A DNA stretch of 64,000 nucleotides from Bog-473 sp963804055 (GCA_963804055.1 CAWDOU010000001.1:806001-870000), one strand, 5' to 3'. Shown: positions 26,873 through 35,228, counted from the first letter of the stretch. Notes: a model not told the origin generated them from the sequence alone. Numbers and translations are program-made.

Positions 26873-27355
26873 ATGACCAGCGCAGCCGACCGCACCGACG
26901 TTGTCCGCACTGACCGTGACCAGGACTTCGAGAGCACACTGGCCGTCGACGCCCCACCCGAGGAGGTCCTGGCCGCGCTCCGCACTCCCGAGGCCGTCAC
27001 CGACTGGTGGGGGCCGGCCGAAGGCTCGGGCGATGTGGGCGGCACCTTCGAGGTGTCCTTCCTCGACCGGAAGCAGGTGATCGTGCTGCAGGTGGAGCCG
27101 GCCGATCCGAGCCGGGTCGTCTGGTCGGTGCGCGAGACGCCGCTCACACCCGAGTGGGTGGGGACGACGATCGCGTTCGACGTGACCGCCGCCGCCGGCG
27201 GGACGACGCTGCACTTCCGTCACCACGGCCTCACCCCCCAGCTCGAGTGCTTCGACATGTGCCACGAAGGCTGGACCCATTACCTGGGCAGCCTGGTCTC
27301 CTACGTCGAGACCGGCGTGGGCTCCCCGAGCCGCCACGGGGGGTCGGCCGCTTGA
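26873..27355 (+). CDS. SRPBCC (AHSA1/ATPase activator-like) domain protein
   Basis: 160 residues from the ATG at 26873 (AAAGGA 8 nt upstream). A GTG at 26846 is possible, but it lies inside the operator. Bet v1-like fold: STLAVDAPPEEVLAALRTPEAVTDWWGPAEGSGDVGGTFEVSF, GTTIAFDVTAAAGGTTLHFRHHGLTP and WTHYLGSLVSYVETG. Such proteins bind hydrophobic ligands, and AHSA1-type copies are often encoded with ArsR regulators. First gene of a three-gene operon under a dyad operator. Confidence 0.85.
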   Translation: MTSAADRTDVVRTDRDQDFESTLAVDAPPEEVLAALRTPEAVTDWWGPAEGSGDVGGTFEVSFLDRKQVIVLQVEPADPSRVVWSVRETPLTPEWVGTTIAFDVTAAAGGTTLHFRHHGLTPQLECFDMCHEGWTHYLGSLVSYVETGVGSPSRHGGSAA

Positions 27356-27681
27356 GCGATCCCGACGAGGTCCTGCGGGCGCTCGCCGACCCGCACCGGC
27401 GCGAGATCATCCGGCTGACGCGGGACAACGAGTTGCCGGCCGGACGGATCGCGGCGAACTTCACGCTCACGCAGCAGGCCGTGAGCCAACATCTCACGGT
27501 GCTGAAGAAGGCGGGCCTGCTCCAGGAGCGCCGCGAGGGGACGCGCCGGCTGTATCGGTTCCACTCCGATGGGCTGGTGCCGGTGCGCGACCTGCTCGGG
27601 GAGTTCTGGCCGGACGCGCTCAATCGGCTCAAGCGCGCGGTCGAACGCGACCATCCGCGGAAGGGGGCGCCGGGCTCGTGA
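27352..27681 (+). CDS. ArsR-family transcriptional regulator
   Basis: 109 residues from the TTG at 27352 that overlaps the previous stop (TTGA); no ATG fits. Winged helix: LRALADPHRREIIRLTRDNELPAGRIAANFTLTQQAVSQHLTVLKKAGLLQERREGTRRLYRF, the recognition helix being QQAVSQHLTVLKKAG. No metal-binding ELCVCD motif or Cys is present, so it is not a metal sensor. It probably responds to an organic ligand, perhaps one bound by its SRPBCC partners. It very likely represses its own operon at the dyad near 26813-26850. Confidence 0.9.
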   Translation: MSDPDEVLRALADPHRREIIRLTRDNELPAGRIAANFTLTQQAVSQHLTVLKKAGLLQERREGTRRLYRFHSDGLVPVRDLLGEFWPDALNRLKRAVERDHPRKGAPGS

Positions 27682-28085
27682 CAGATCCCGTCACCGCCAG
27701 CGTGCGCGTTGCCGCGCCGCCCCATGTCGTGTTCCCGTACTTCACCGATCCCGCGTTGGCCGTCAAGTGGATCGCCGACGCGGCCTCCCTCGACCCCCGC
27801 CCGGGTGGCACCTTCTCGCTCGATGTGCGGGGCAATCCGGCCCGCGGCGAGTTCATGGAGGTCGACCCGCCCCGACGCGTCGTCTTCAGCTGGGGCATTG
27901 AGGGCCGGGGAGACTTTCCTCCCGGGAGCAGCACCGTCGAGGTGGTCTTCCAGCCCGACGGCGACGACACCATCGTGAGCCTCACGCACCGTGACCTGCC
28001 CACCGAGGACCACCGCAGCTCGCACCGGCGGGGCTGGGGCGAATTCCTGGGGCTGCTCGGGGAGGTCGCTGGCTCGGCGGGGTGA
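27678..28085 (+). CDS. SRPBCC domain protein, second copy in operon
   Basis: 135 residues from the GTG at 27678, overlapping the ArsR stop (GTGA). AHSA1-like fold: SVRVAAPPHVVFPYFTDPALAVKWIADAASLDPRPGGTFSLDVRGN, GEFMEVDPPRRVVFSWGIEG, STVEVVFQPDGDDTIVSLTHRDLP. It is clearly related to the first SRPBCC gene but divergent in sequence. Ligand unknown. Confidence 0.83.
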   Translation: MTDPVTASVRVAAPPHVVFPYFTDPALAVKWIADAASLDPRPGGTFSLDVRGNPARGEFMEVDPPRRVVFSWGIEGRGDFPPGSSTVEVVFQPDGDDTIVSLTHRDLPTEDHRSSHRRGWGEFLGLLGEVAGSAG

Positions 28086-28189
28086 CTGCCCCGGCGGGTC
28101 AGGTTCCTCGGCCCGGCGGCGCAGGTCCGCCCGCCGCGACGAGCCGGTGGGCCCTGCGGGCGGCGGGCTACCCCCGGTGCCCCCGAAAC

Positions 28190-28203
28190 GAGAACGTGTT
28201 ACA
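28190..28203. promoter_or_regulatory. KstR-like operator, site 3, before the igr-like operon
   Basis: GAGAACGTGTTACA has the AACnnGTT core and the 3' A. It lies 62 bp before the FadE29-like start and is the only such site in the 28086-28265 spacer. It resembles site 1 read from the other strand (GAGAACACGTTACA). Confidence 0.65.
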
Positions 28204-28265
28204 GTTTTTGGCAGCGCGGCCTTGACCTGGCAGGGACCGCTGAGTGCACGCGAGGCTGCCCCACG

Positions 28266-29444
28266 ATGTTCCTCGAAGAGAGCCCCGAACAGCAGCAACT
28301 CCGTGCCGAGCTGCGCCGGTACTACGCCGACCTGCTGACCGACGAGGTGCGTGCCGGCCTGGCCGAGGGCGGCGAGGGCGGTGAGGCCTGGAGCCAGGTC
28401 GTGCGCCAGATCGGCAAGGACGGCTGGCTCGGCATCGGCTGGCCGAAGGAGTTCGGCGGGCAGGGTCGGCCGGCCACCGACCAGTTCATCTTCTTCGACG
28501 AGACGCGGCGCGCCGGTGCGCCCTTTCCGTTCGTCACCATCAACACCGTCGGCCCGACCATCATGCGCTTCGGCACCGACGAGCAGAAGTCGTTCTTCCT
28601 CCCGCCGATCCTCGCCGGCGAGCTGAACTTCGCCATCGGCTACACCGAGCCCGAGGCGGGAACCGACCTGGCCTCGTTGCGCACCCGCGCCGTGCGCGAC
28701 GGCGAGGAGTACGTGGTGAACGGCGCCAAGATCTTCACCAGCGGCGCCGACCAGGCCGACTACGTGTGGCTTGCCTGTCGCACCGACCCCGACGTGCCCA
28801 AGCACAAGGGCATCTCCATCGTGTGCGTGCCGACGACCTCGCCCGGGTTCGAGTGGTCGATCATCCACACCGTCGGCGGCCTGACGACGACCCAGACCTT
28901 CTACGACAACGTGCACGTGCCCGTGGCCAACCGGGTGGGCGACGAGAACGAGGGCTGGCGCATGATCACCACCCAGCTCAACCACGAGCGGGTGGGGCTG
29001 GCCGCCTGGAGCGGCCTCGCCATTTCGCTCTACGAGGACATCGTGGACTGGGCCGCCGCGCAGCCGACCGACGACGGCAAGACGCTGATCGAGCAGGGCT
29101 GGGTGCAGATGGACCTGGCCAAGTGCCACGCCGAGCTTGAGGCCATGTGGTTGCTGAACTGGCGCATGGCGGTGCACGTGGCCGACGGCGAGCTGACGGG
29201 CGCAGAGTCGTCGTCGATCAAGGTGTTCGGGACCGAGCGCATCATTGAGGTCACCCGCCTGCTGCTCGGCGTGGTCGGTGCCGCCGGCTACCTGGTGCCT
29301 GGCTCACCGGGCGCCGTCCTGCGGGGCCGGGTCGAGGCCACCGGGCGCCAGGCCCAGATCAACACGTTCGGGGGCGGCGTCAACGAGGTCCAGCGCGAGA
29401 TCGTGGCCACGTCCGGGCTGGGCATGACCCGGGGGTCGCGGTGA
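28266..29444 (+). CDS. fadE29: Acyl-CoA dehydrogenase, FadE29 (ChsE2)-like
   Basis: 392 residues. Key strings: ESPEQQQLRAELRRYYADLLTDEVR, KDGWLGIGWPKEFGGQGR, FAIGYTEPEAGTDLASLRT, YVWLACRTDP, TTQLNHERVGL (Glu241 the likely base) and NTFGGGVNEVQREIVATSGL. They match Mtb FadE29 (Rv3543c) closely as I recall it. ChsE1-ChsE2 is an alpha2beta2 dehydrogenase that oxidises the three-carbon side chain of the C22 steroid-CoA. Here its presumed partner (30541) is separated from it by the ChsH2-like gene. First gene of a five-gene operon downstream of a KstR-like site. The stop overlaps the next start. Confidence 0.85.
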   Translation: MFLEESPEQQQLRAELRRYYADLLTDEVRAGLAEGGEGGEAWSQVVRQIGKDGWLGIGWPKEFGGQGRPATDQFIFFDETRRAGAPFPFVTINTVGPTIMRFGTDEQKSFFLPPILAGELNFAIGYTEPEAGTDLASLRTRAVRDGEEYVVNGAKIFTSGADQADYVWLACRTDPDVPKHKGISIVCVPTTSPGFEWSIIHTVGGLTTTQTFYDNVHVPVANRVGDENEGWRMITTQLNHERVGLAAWSGLAISLYEDIVDWAAAQPTDDGKTLIEQGWVQMDLAKCHAELEAMWLLNWRMAVHVADGELTGAESSSIKVFGTERIIEVTRLLLGVVGAAGYLVPGSPGAVLRGRVEATGRQAQINTFGGGVNEVQREIVATSGLGMTRGSR

Positions 29445-30541
29445 GTCCCGAGACGGCGGCTCCGGGGGGCGTGGCGGCGGCGGTGCGCTTCGAGGAGCTC
29501 ACCGCGTTCCCCGACCACAGCGCCGAGCTGGCGGCACTTGTCGGGCAGGCGGCCGGCTCGCCGAACCTGGCGCCCGACGCGGTCAACGTGCCGATGATCC
29601 GCCATTGGGTCGAGGCCATGGGCGACCACAACCCGGTCTACGTGTCCGACGACGCAGCGCGCGCAGCCGGCTACGACGAGCTCGTCGCCCCGCCGACCAT
29701 GCTGCAGGCCTGGATCATGCGGGGCCTGCGCCTCTCGCTGCTGATCGAGGAGGCCCGCGACGCGGGCGCCTCGCAGGGGAGCGGGCCCAACGAGACGATG
29801 ATGGCCCTGCTCGATGACGAGGGGCTGACCTCGGTGGTCGCCACCAACTGCGAGCAGCAGTACGGCCGCCCGCTGGTGGTGGGTGACCGGTTGCTGGTGC
29901 GGTCGGTCATTGAGTCGATCTCGGATCCCAAGCGGACCGGGCTGGGCACCGGGCGCTTCATCACGACGCGCCTCGACTACGTGGCCGTCCCCGACGCCGA
30001 TGTGCCGGTCTGGCAGCCATCGGGGGCCGAGGTGCAGGCGCTCTACGACGCCGGCGAGCCGGTGGCCACCATGCGCTTCCGCATCCTCAAGTTCCTGCCG
30101 CCGGTGAAGAAGGCGGCGCGCCCGCCGCGCCCGCGGCCGGCTCTCACTCAGGACAACGCCTTCTGGTTCGAGGGCGCCCGGGCGCACCAGCTCCTCATTC
30201 AGCACTGCACCTCGTGCGGCACGCTGCGGCACCCGCCGCTGCCGGCCTGCGCGGTGTGCGGCTCCCTCGACTGGGACGCCGTGCAGTCGAGCGGTCGCGG
30301 CACCCTGTACTCCTACGTCGTCGTGCACTACCCGCAGGTGCCGTCGTTCGAGTACCCGTTGCCGATCGGGCTCATCGAGCTGGAGGAGGGGACGCGGGTG
30401 GTCGCCAACCTCGAGGGGATCTCGCTCGATGCGATCACGATCGGCATGGCACTGCAGGCCGAGTTCGTCGACTACGACGCGGAGCTGTCCCTGCCCGTGT
30501 TCGTGCCGGCCGGCGCAGGCGGCGCAGGAAAGGGAGCCTGA
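29441..30541 (+). CDS. chsH2: ChsH2-like MaoC/DUF35 fusion protein
   Basis: 366 residues from the GTG at 29441 (overlaps the previous stop, GTGA). Residues ~1-215 are a MaoC hot-dog domain. The motif region reads GDHNPVYVSDDAARAAG, where hydratase-2 enzymes have GDxNPxH, so Tyr replaces the catalytic His and this half is probably non-catalytic, as known for ChsH2. Residues ~225-355 are DUF35: a zinc ribbon with four Cys (CTSCG and CAVCG) and an OB fold (LYSYVVVHYPQVPSFEYPLPIGLIEL). In Mycobacterium ChsH2 pairs with ChsH1 to form the enoyl-CoA hydratase, and its DUF35 part binds the Ltp2 aldolase. All partners lie in this operon. Confidence 0.88.
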   Translation: MSPETAAPGGVAAAVRFEELTAFPDHSAELAALVGQAAGSPNLAPDAVNVPMIRHWVEAMGDHNPVYVSDDAARAAGYDELVAPPTMLQAWIMRGLRLSLLIEEARDAGASQGSGPNETMMALLDDEGLTSVVATNCEQQYGRPLVVGDRLLVRSVIESISDPKRTGLGTGRFITTRLDYVAVPDADVPVWQPSGAEVQALYDAGEPVATMRFRILKFLPPVKKAARPPRPRPALTQDNAFWFEGARAHQLLIQHCTSCGTLRHPPLPACAVCGSLDWDAVQSSGRGTLYSYVVVHYPQVPSFEYPLPIGLIELEEGTRVVANLEGISLDAITIGMALQAEFVDYDAELSLPVFVPAGAGGAGKGA

Positions 30542-31698
30542 TGGATTTCGCCCTGACCGAGGAGCAACTGGCCGTCTCGGAGGCGGCCACCGGCCTCTTC
30601 GCCGGACTCGTGGATCCGGAGAAGATCGCCGCCATTGAGGTGAGCGAGGACCGGATCGACCGCGACCTCTGGAAGGCGCTGGCGTCGGCCGACCTGCTGG
30701 GTCTCGCCGTGCCCGAAGCCGACGACGGCGCCGGCTACGGCCTGATGGAGCTCTGCCTCCTGCTGGAGGCCCAAGGCAACGCGGTGGCCCCGGTGCCGCT
30801 GTGGCCGACCCTCGTGTTGGGTGCGCACCCCCTCGCTCATTTCGGTTCCGAGGCGCAGCGCGCCCGCTGGCTGCCCGGCGTGGTCGCCGGCGACGTGATC
30901 CTGACCGCCGCGCTCAACGGCACCGCCGCCAGCCCGACCTCCATGCCCTCCGTGCACGCCGGCGTGTCAGGCGACGGCTGGATCCTGAACGGGACCGAGC
31001 TGGCGGTGCCCCAGGCCCACCTGGCGGACCGCATCGTGCTGCCGGCGCGCACCGACGACGGCGGCGTGCTGCTCGTCCTGCTCGACCCCGCCGCGTCGGG
31101 GGTCACGCTCGAGCGCGCCGTCACGACCAATCGCGAGATCCACCCGCACCTCCACGTCGCCGACGTGGCGGTGGCGTCGGACGACGTCCTCGTCGGCCCC
31201 GCGTCGGGGGTGGCGGCGGGGCGCGCCGCGCTCGATTCGCTTCTCGTAGCCGCCACCATCGCGCTCTGCGCTCTGCAGGTCGGAGTCTGCGAGGCCGCGC
31301 TGACCAAGACGGCCGCCTACCTGAACGGGCGCAACCAGTTCGGGCGGCCGCTCAGCACGTTCCAGGCGACCTTGCTGCGTGCGGCAGACGCCGCCATCGA
31401 CATCGAGGCGATGCGCGTCACCTGGCAGAACGCGGCATGGCGCTTCGACACCGGACGCGCGTCCGCCGACGCGGCACGGGCGGCCAAGTGGCAGGCCTCC
31501 GAGCGCGGGCAGCGGGCGGTGCACGCAACCCAACACCTCCACGGGGGGATGGGGGCGGACATCTCGTATCCGATCCACCGGTACTTCCTCTGGGGCAAGC
31601 AGATCGAGCTGTTGCTCGGAGGGCCCAGCGCACAGCTGTCGAAGCTGGGGGCCGACATCGCGGAGCAGGCGCTGGCCCGGGCGGGGGCGGCATCGTGA
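30541..31698 (+). CDS. fadE28: Acyl-CoA dehydrogenase, FadE28 (ChsE1)-like
   Basis: 385 residues from the ATG at 30541, which shares a base with the previous stop (TGATG). Pattern of the smaller ChsE subunit: MDFALTEEQLAVSEAATGLF, LWKALASADLLGLAVPEADDGAGYGLMELCLLLEA, QFGRPLSTFQATLLRAADAAID, HLHGGMGADISYPIHRYFLW (FAD loop HGGMG). Central beta domain is short and divergent. Predicted partner of the FadE29-like protein. Its distance from that gene (ChsH2 lies between) differs from the mycobacterial order fadE28-fadE29-chsH2-chsH1-ltp2. Confidence 0.83.
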   Translation: MDFALTEEQLAVSEAATGLFAGLVDPEKIAAIEVSEDRIDRDLWKALASADLLGLAVPEADDGAGYGLMELCLLLEAQGNAVAPVPLWPTLVLGAHPLAHFGSEAQRARWLPGVVAGDVILTAALNGTAASPTSMPSVHAGVSGDGWILNGTELAVPQAHLADRIVLPARTDDGGVLLVLLDPAASGVTLERAVTTNREIHPHLHVADVAVASDDVLVGPASGVAAGRAALDSLLVAATIALCALQVGVCEAALTKTAAYLNGRNQFGRPLSTFQATLLRAADAAIDIEAMRVTWQNAAWRFDTGRASADAARAAKWQASERGQRAVHATQHLHGGMGADISYPIHRYFLWGKQIELLLGGPSAQLSKLGADIAEQALARAGAAS

Positions 31699-32172
31699 GC
31701 GCACGCGCCGCCACGGGAGTCGACCTGTCCGGGCCCACCTTCGGAGCCGTCGCCGTGGGCGACGAGCTCCCGACGCTGGTCCTGCCGATCACGCGCACGC
31801 TGATCGTCTCGGGCGCCATCGCCGAGCCGTGACTACCAGGACGTGCACCACGACTCGGTTCTGGCCAAGGAACGCGGCTCGAAGGACATCTTCATGAACA
31901 TCCTGACCACCAACGGGCTGGTGGGCCGGTACGTGACCGACTGGTCGGGGCCGCGCAGCCGCCTGGCCGACGTCAGCATCCGGCTCGGCGCTCCCAACCA
32001 CCCCGACGACACCATGACCCTGACGGGGTCGGTCACCGAGAAGGGGGCGCTCAGCGATGACGGCCGGTACGGCTCTGTGGTCGTCTCGTTGCGGGGCGCC
32101 AACGAGCTGGGGGATCACGTGACCGGCACGGTGACCGTCCTGCTGCCCGTGGCGGAAGCGCCGGGCACCTGA
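31695..32172 (+). pseudogene. chsH1: ChsH1-like MaoC hydratase subunit with an apparent 1-base frameshift
   Basis: Starts at the GTG at 31695 that overlaps the ChsE1 stop (GTGA). The first part (GVDLSGPTFGAVAVGDELPTLVLPITRTLIVSGAIA) is in one frame and meets a TGA at 31830. The homology continues without a gap in the +1 frame: SRDYQDVHHD, the catalytic Asp/His region of ChsH1, then GSKDIFMNILTTNGLVGRYVTDWSGP and GDHVTGTVTV. The seam is at 31819-31826 (ATCGCCGAGCC). Dropping one C gives SGAIASRDYQDVHHD, matching ChsH1. The span is one base over a multiple of three. The stop overlaps the Ltp2 start (TGATG). Without ChsH1 the hydratase could not work, so a sequence error is likely. Confidence 0.8.
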
Positions 32173-33356
32173 TGGCGCGGTCCCACTCGTTCTCGGGCGC
32201 CACCGCCATCGCCGGCATCGGTGCCACGGAATTCTCGAAGGACTCGGGGCGCTCGGAGCTCCGGCTGGCGGTCGAAGCGGTCGCCGCCGCGCTGGCGGAC
32301 GCCGGCATCGCCCCGTCCGAGGTGCAGGGGATGGTCACGTTCAGCTCGGACACCAATCCCGACATCGACATCGCGCGCAGCCTCGGTATCGGGGACCTGA
32401 CCTTCTTCAGCCGGATCCACTACGGCGGCGGCGCCGCCTGCGCCACCATTCAGCAAGCCGCCCTGGCGGTGTCATCGGGCGTCGCCGACGTCGTGGTCTG
32501 CTACCGGGCCTTCAACGAGCGCTCGGGCAGCCGTTTCGGCATGGGCGTCCAGGGACGACCGCCCGTGCCGACAGCGGAGAACGCGCACATGGCGTCCTAT
32601 CTCCCCGTGGGACTGCTGACGCCGGCTTCCTGGGTGGCGATGGCGGCGCAGCGCTACCTGCACGAGACCGGCGCGACCAGCGAGGACCTGGGACGGGTCG
32701 CGGTGGCCGACCGCAAGCACGCCGCCACGAACCCCAAGGCATGGTTCTACGAGCAGCCGATCACGCTGGAAGATCATCAGAGCAGCCGCTTCATCGTCGA
32801 GCCGCTCCACCTGCTCGACTGCTGCCAGGAGACCGACGGGGGACAGGCGCTGGTGGTGACGTCGTTGGAGCGGGCGCGCGACCTGCAGACCGATCCGGTC
32901 GTCATCCGCGCCGCGGCGCAGGGCTCGGGGGCGGGCCAGGACATGATGACGAGCTACTACCGCGACGATCTCCTGGGGCTGCCCGAAATGGCCGTCGTCG
33001 CCCGCCAGTTGTGGGAGACCTCGGGGTTGGGTCCGGACGACATGCAGGCGGCCATCCTCTACGACCACTTCACCCCCTACGTGCTCTACCAGTTGGAAGA
33101 GCTCGGGTTCTGCGCCAAGGGCGAGGCGAAGGACTTCGTGCGTGATGGCCGCATCGAGCTCGGAGGCGCGCTGCCGATCAACACGCACGGCGGGCAACTC
33201 GGTGAGGCCTACCTGCACGGCATGAACGGCATCGCCGAAGGCGCGCGGCTCGTGCGCGGCACCTCCATGAACCAGGTGCCCGATGTGGAGCACGTGGTCG
33301 TCACGGCCGGCACCGGCGTGCCGACCAGTGGGCTGGTGCTCGGCGTCGACCGCTGA
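32172..33356 (+). CDS. ltp2: Ltp2-like thiolase-fold lipid-transfer protein/steroid aldolase
   Basis: 394 residues from the ATG at 32172. SCP-x thiolase fold without the thiolase catalytic Cys: AIAGIGATEFSKDSGRSELRLAVEAV, RIHYGGGAACATIQQAALAVSSGVADVVV, LYDHFTPYVLYQLEELGFC and NTHGGQLGEAYLHGMNGI. In Mycobacterium Ltp2 with the DUF35 part of ChsH2 cleaves the 17-hydroxy C22 steroid-CoA by retro-aldol reaction, releasing propionyl-CoA and androstenedione. The Tyr residues of YDHFTPYVLY lie where the aldolase tyrosine is expected. Last gene of the igr-like operon. Confidence 0.87.
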   Translation: MARSHSFSGATAIAGIGATEFSKDSGRSELRLAVEAVAAALADAGIAPSEVQGMVTFSSDTNPDIDIARSLGIGDLTFFSRIHYGGGAACATIQQAALAVSSGVADVVVCYRAFNERSGSRFGMGVQGRPPVPTAENAHMASYLPVGLLTPASWVAMAAQRYLHETGATSEDLGRVAVADRKHAATNPKAWFYEQPITLEDHQSSRFIVEPLHLLDCCQETDGGQALVVTSLERARDLQTDPVVIRAAAQGSGAGQDMMTSYYRDDLLGLPEMAVVARQLWETSGLGPDDMQAAILYDHFTPYVLYQLEELGFCAKGEAKDFVRDGRIELGGALPINTHGGQLGEAYLHGMNGIAEGARLVRGTSMNQVPDVEHVVVTAGTGVPTSGLVLGVDR

Positions 33357-33410
33357 GGCCGAGGTTCGCCACCGCCGATCAGCCGGCTGCTGACGCACGC
33401 AGGGCGGCGT

Positions 33411-33429
33411 CGGGGCTCGGTCGGCCCCG
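33411..33429. terminator. Candidate hairpin between convergent ltp2 and fadD17 genes
   Basis: CGGGGC and GCCCCG form a 6-bp stem with a 7-nt loop. A second palindrome, TCAGC-CGGCT-GCTGA, lies about 30 bp before it. Neither has a U-tract. Confidence 0.4.
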
Positions 33430-33445
33430 GGGGTGGGGCGGGCAG

Positions 33446-35167
33446 TCAGAGGGGGCGGTCGCCGACCGCGCCGTCGAGCTGGGCTGCGGCGGCGGCATCG
33501 AGGAGCGCGTATGCCCCACCCTTCTCGGCCTGCCAGAGCACCGCGTCGGCGCAGTTCCAACGCTCGGCGCGTAGGGACCGCTTGAGGACCTTGTTGGTGG
33601 CGGTGGCCGGCAGCTCGGGGCTCATGCGCACGAAGCGCGGCGCCCACTTGGTGCCGAGGTCGGCCTGCCCGGCCAGGAACGCGGCGAACTCGTCGCCGTC
33701 GAGCCGCTCGACACCGGGCCGCAGCTGGACCGCCGCCATGACCTGGTCGCCCACCACGGGGTCGGGCACGGCGTAGACCGACGCCAAGACGATGTCGGGG
33801 TGCCGCTGCAGGATCCGCTCGATCGGCGCCGAGGCGAAGTTCTCACCGTCGACGCGCAGCCAGTCGTGGTCACGTCCGGCGAAGTAGAAGAAGCCGGCCT
33901 CGTCGCGGTAGGCCAGGTCGCCCGTCCAGTACCAGCCCTCCTTGAGGCGGGCCGTCTCCGCCTCGGCGTTGCGCCAGTAGCCCTCGAATCCGGCCCCGCC
34001 GCCCTTGGACACCAGCTCACCGATCGCCTCTTCGGCGTTGAGCAGCCGGCCGCGGTCGTCGAAGCGGGCGGCCGGGCATTCGGCCCCGGTGGACGGGTCG
34101 AGCACGACGGTGCCCTCGGGCGCCCTTCCCAGCGCGCCTGGTGGCGTGTCCGGGGTGCGCTGCACCGTCGCACCGCCCTCGGTCGAGCCGTAGGAGTCGG
34201 TGACGGCCACGCCGAAGCGCTCGGCGAAACGGGCCACGTCGTCGGTGGTCCCCTCGTTGCCGAAGGCGCGGACGAGCGGGTTGTCGGCGTCGTCGGGCTG
34301 TTCGGGCGTCGCCAGAATGAACGACAGCGGCTTGCCGACGTAGTTGAAGTAGGTCGCGCCGGCCGCGCGCACGTCGGGCAGGAAGCCGGACGCGGAGAAC
34401 CGCCCCGACGAGGGGAGCGCGAAGGCCGATCCCGCCATCAGCGCCGGCCCCCAGCCGGCCATCAACGCGTTGGAGTGGAAGAGCGGCATGGAGAGGTAGC
34501 AGACGTCGTCCGGCTCGAGGGCGTACATCTGCGCCACGATTGCCCCGATGCGGGCCAGGCGACCCTGGCTGCACAGGCAGGCCTTGGGGGCACCCGAAGT
34601 CCCCGAAGTGAAGAGGAGGTAGCCGAGCGTGTCGGGCGTCACCGATCGGTCGGCCACCTGGGCGGGCGTGGCCGACGCGTGCGCCTCCAGGGCGTCGTGT
34701 GCCGCTGCGCTGTCGAGGACGAGGACGCGGTCGTTGTCGGGTCCGACCCGGCCGAGCGCGTCGCCGATGCGAGCGCCGTCGACGAGAGGGAGGTAGGTGG
34801 AGTCGGTGACCAGGAACTGGCATTCGGTGTGCGCCAGGTCCCGAACCAGCTCGTCACCGCGGTGCGTCGGGTTCGCACCGACCACGACGGCGCCGGCCAG
34901 CGCCGCCGCCTCGAGCCAGAAGATGAACTCGGGCACGTTGTCGAGCATCAGCGCGACGTGGAAGGGGCCGTCCTGGCGGGACGCCTGCAGCCAGGCCGCC
35001 CGCGCCGCGGCCCGGGCGGCCACCTCGGCGTGGCTCAGTCGGAGGTCGTTGGCCACCAGGCCCAGGGCGTCGACATCGGCCTGGGCCAGGACAGCCCCGG
35101 TGATGGTCTCCGTGAGCGGCGCCGGGGCTGCGTCAGGTCCGGCCGGTTGCGCCTCAGCAGGGGTCAC
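33446..35167 (-). CDS. fadD17: Acyl-CoA synthetase, FadD17-like
   Basis: 573 residues. Adenylate-forming enzyme that activates a carboxylic acid as its CoA thioester. P-loop LLFTSGTSGAPKACLCSQ, YSMPLFHSNALMAGWG-type segment, SYGSTEGGATV, WYWTGDLAYRDEAGFFYFAGR (A8 region) and a terminal KVLKRSL Lys. FNYVGKPLSFILATPEQPDDADNPL and VYAVPDPVVGDQVMAAVQL match what I recall of Mtb FadD17 (Rv3506), a ligase for C24-type steroid side-chain acids that sits by fadE26-fadE27. Divergent from an LLM oxidoreductase with a perfect KstR-like site between. Confidence 0.85.
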   Translation of the reverse strand: MTPAEAQPAGPDAAPAPLTETITGAVLAQADVDALGLVANDLRLSHAEVAARAAARAAWLQASRQDGPFHVALMLDNVPEFIFWLEAAALAGAVVVGANPTHRGDELVRDLAHTECQFLVTDSTYLPLVDGARIGDALGRVGPDNDRVLVLDSAAAHDALEAHASATPAQVADRSVTPDTLGYLLFTSGTSGAPKACLCSQGRLARIGAIVAQMYALEPDDVCYLSMPLFHSNALMAGWGPALMAGSAFALPSSGRFSASGFLPDVRAAGATYFNYVGKPLSFILATPEQPDDADNPLVRAFGNEGTTDDVARFAERFGVAVTDSYGSTEGGATVQRTPDTPPGALGRAPEGTVVLDPSTGAECPAARFDDRGRLLNAEEAIGELVSKGGGAGFEGYWRNAEAETARLKEGWYWTGDLAYRDEAGFFYFAGRDHDWLRVDGENFASAPIERILQRHPDIVLASVYAVPDPVVGDQVMAAVQLRPGVERLDGDEFAAFLAGQADLGTKWAPRFVRMSPELPATATNKVLKRSLRAERWNCADAVLWQAEKGGAYALLDAAAAAQLDGAVGDRPL

Positions 35168-35214
35168 TGGTTACATCTCCAAACGTCGCTGACCTGGGGT
35201 GGGAGTCCCATTAT

Positions 35215-35228
35215 TGGAACACGTTGCA
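35215..35228. promoter_or_regulatory. KstR-like operator, site 4
   Basis: TGGAACACGTTGCA is a perfect match to TnnAACnnGTTnnA, 47 bp from the fadD17-like start and 79 bp from the LLM start. AT-rich stretches on both sides (CATTATTGG and GCATTTTAAT) suggest it overlaps a divergent promoter region. Confidence 0.7.

Noticed and set aside
31829..31832. TGA in the ChsH1 gene read as selenocysteine
   Set aside because: The homology resumes in a different frame, so a readthrough codon would not restore it. No SECIS-like hairpin follows.
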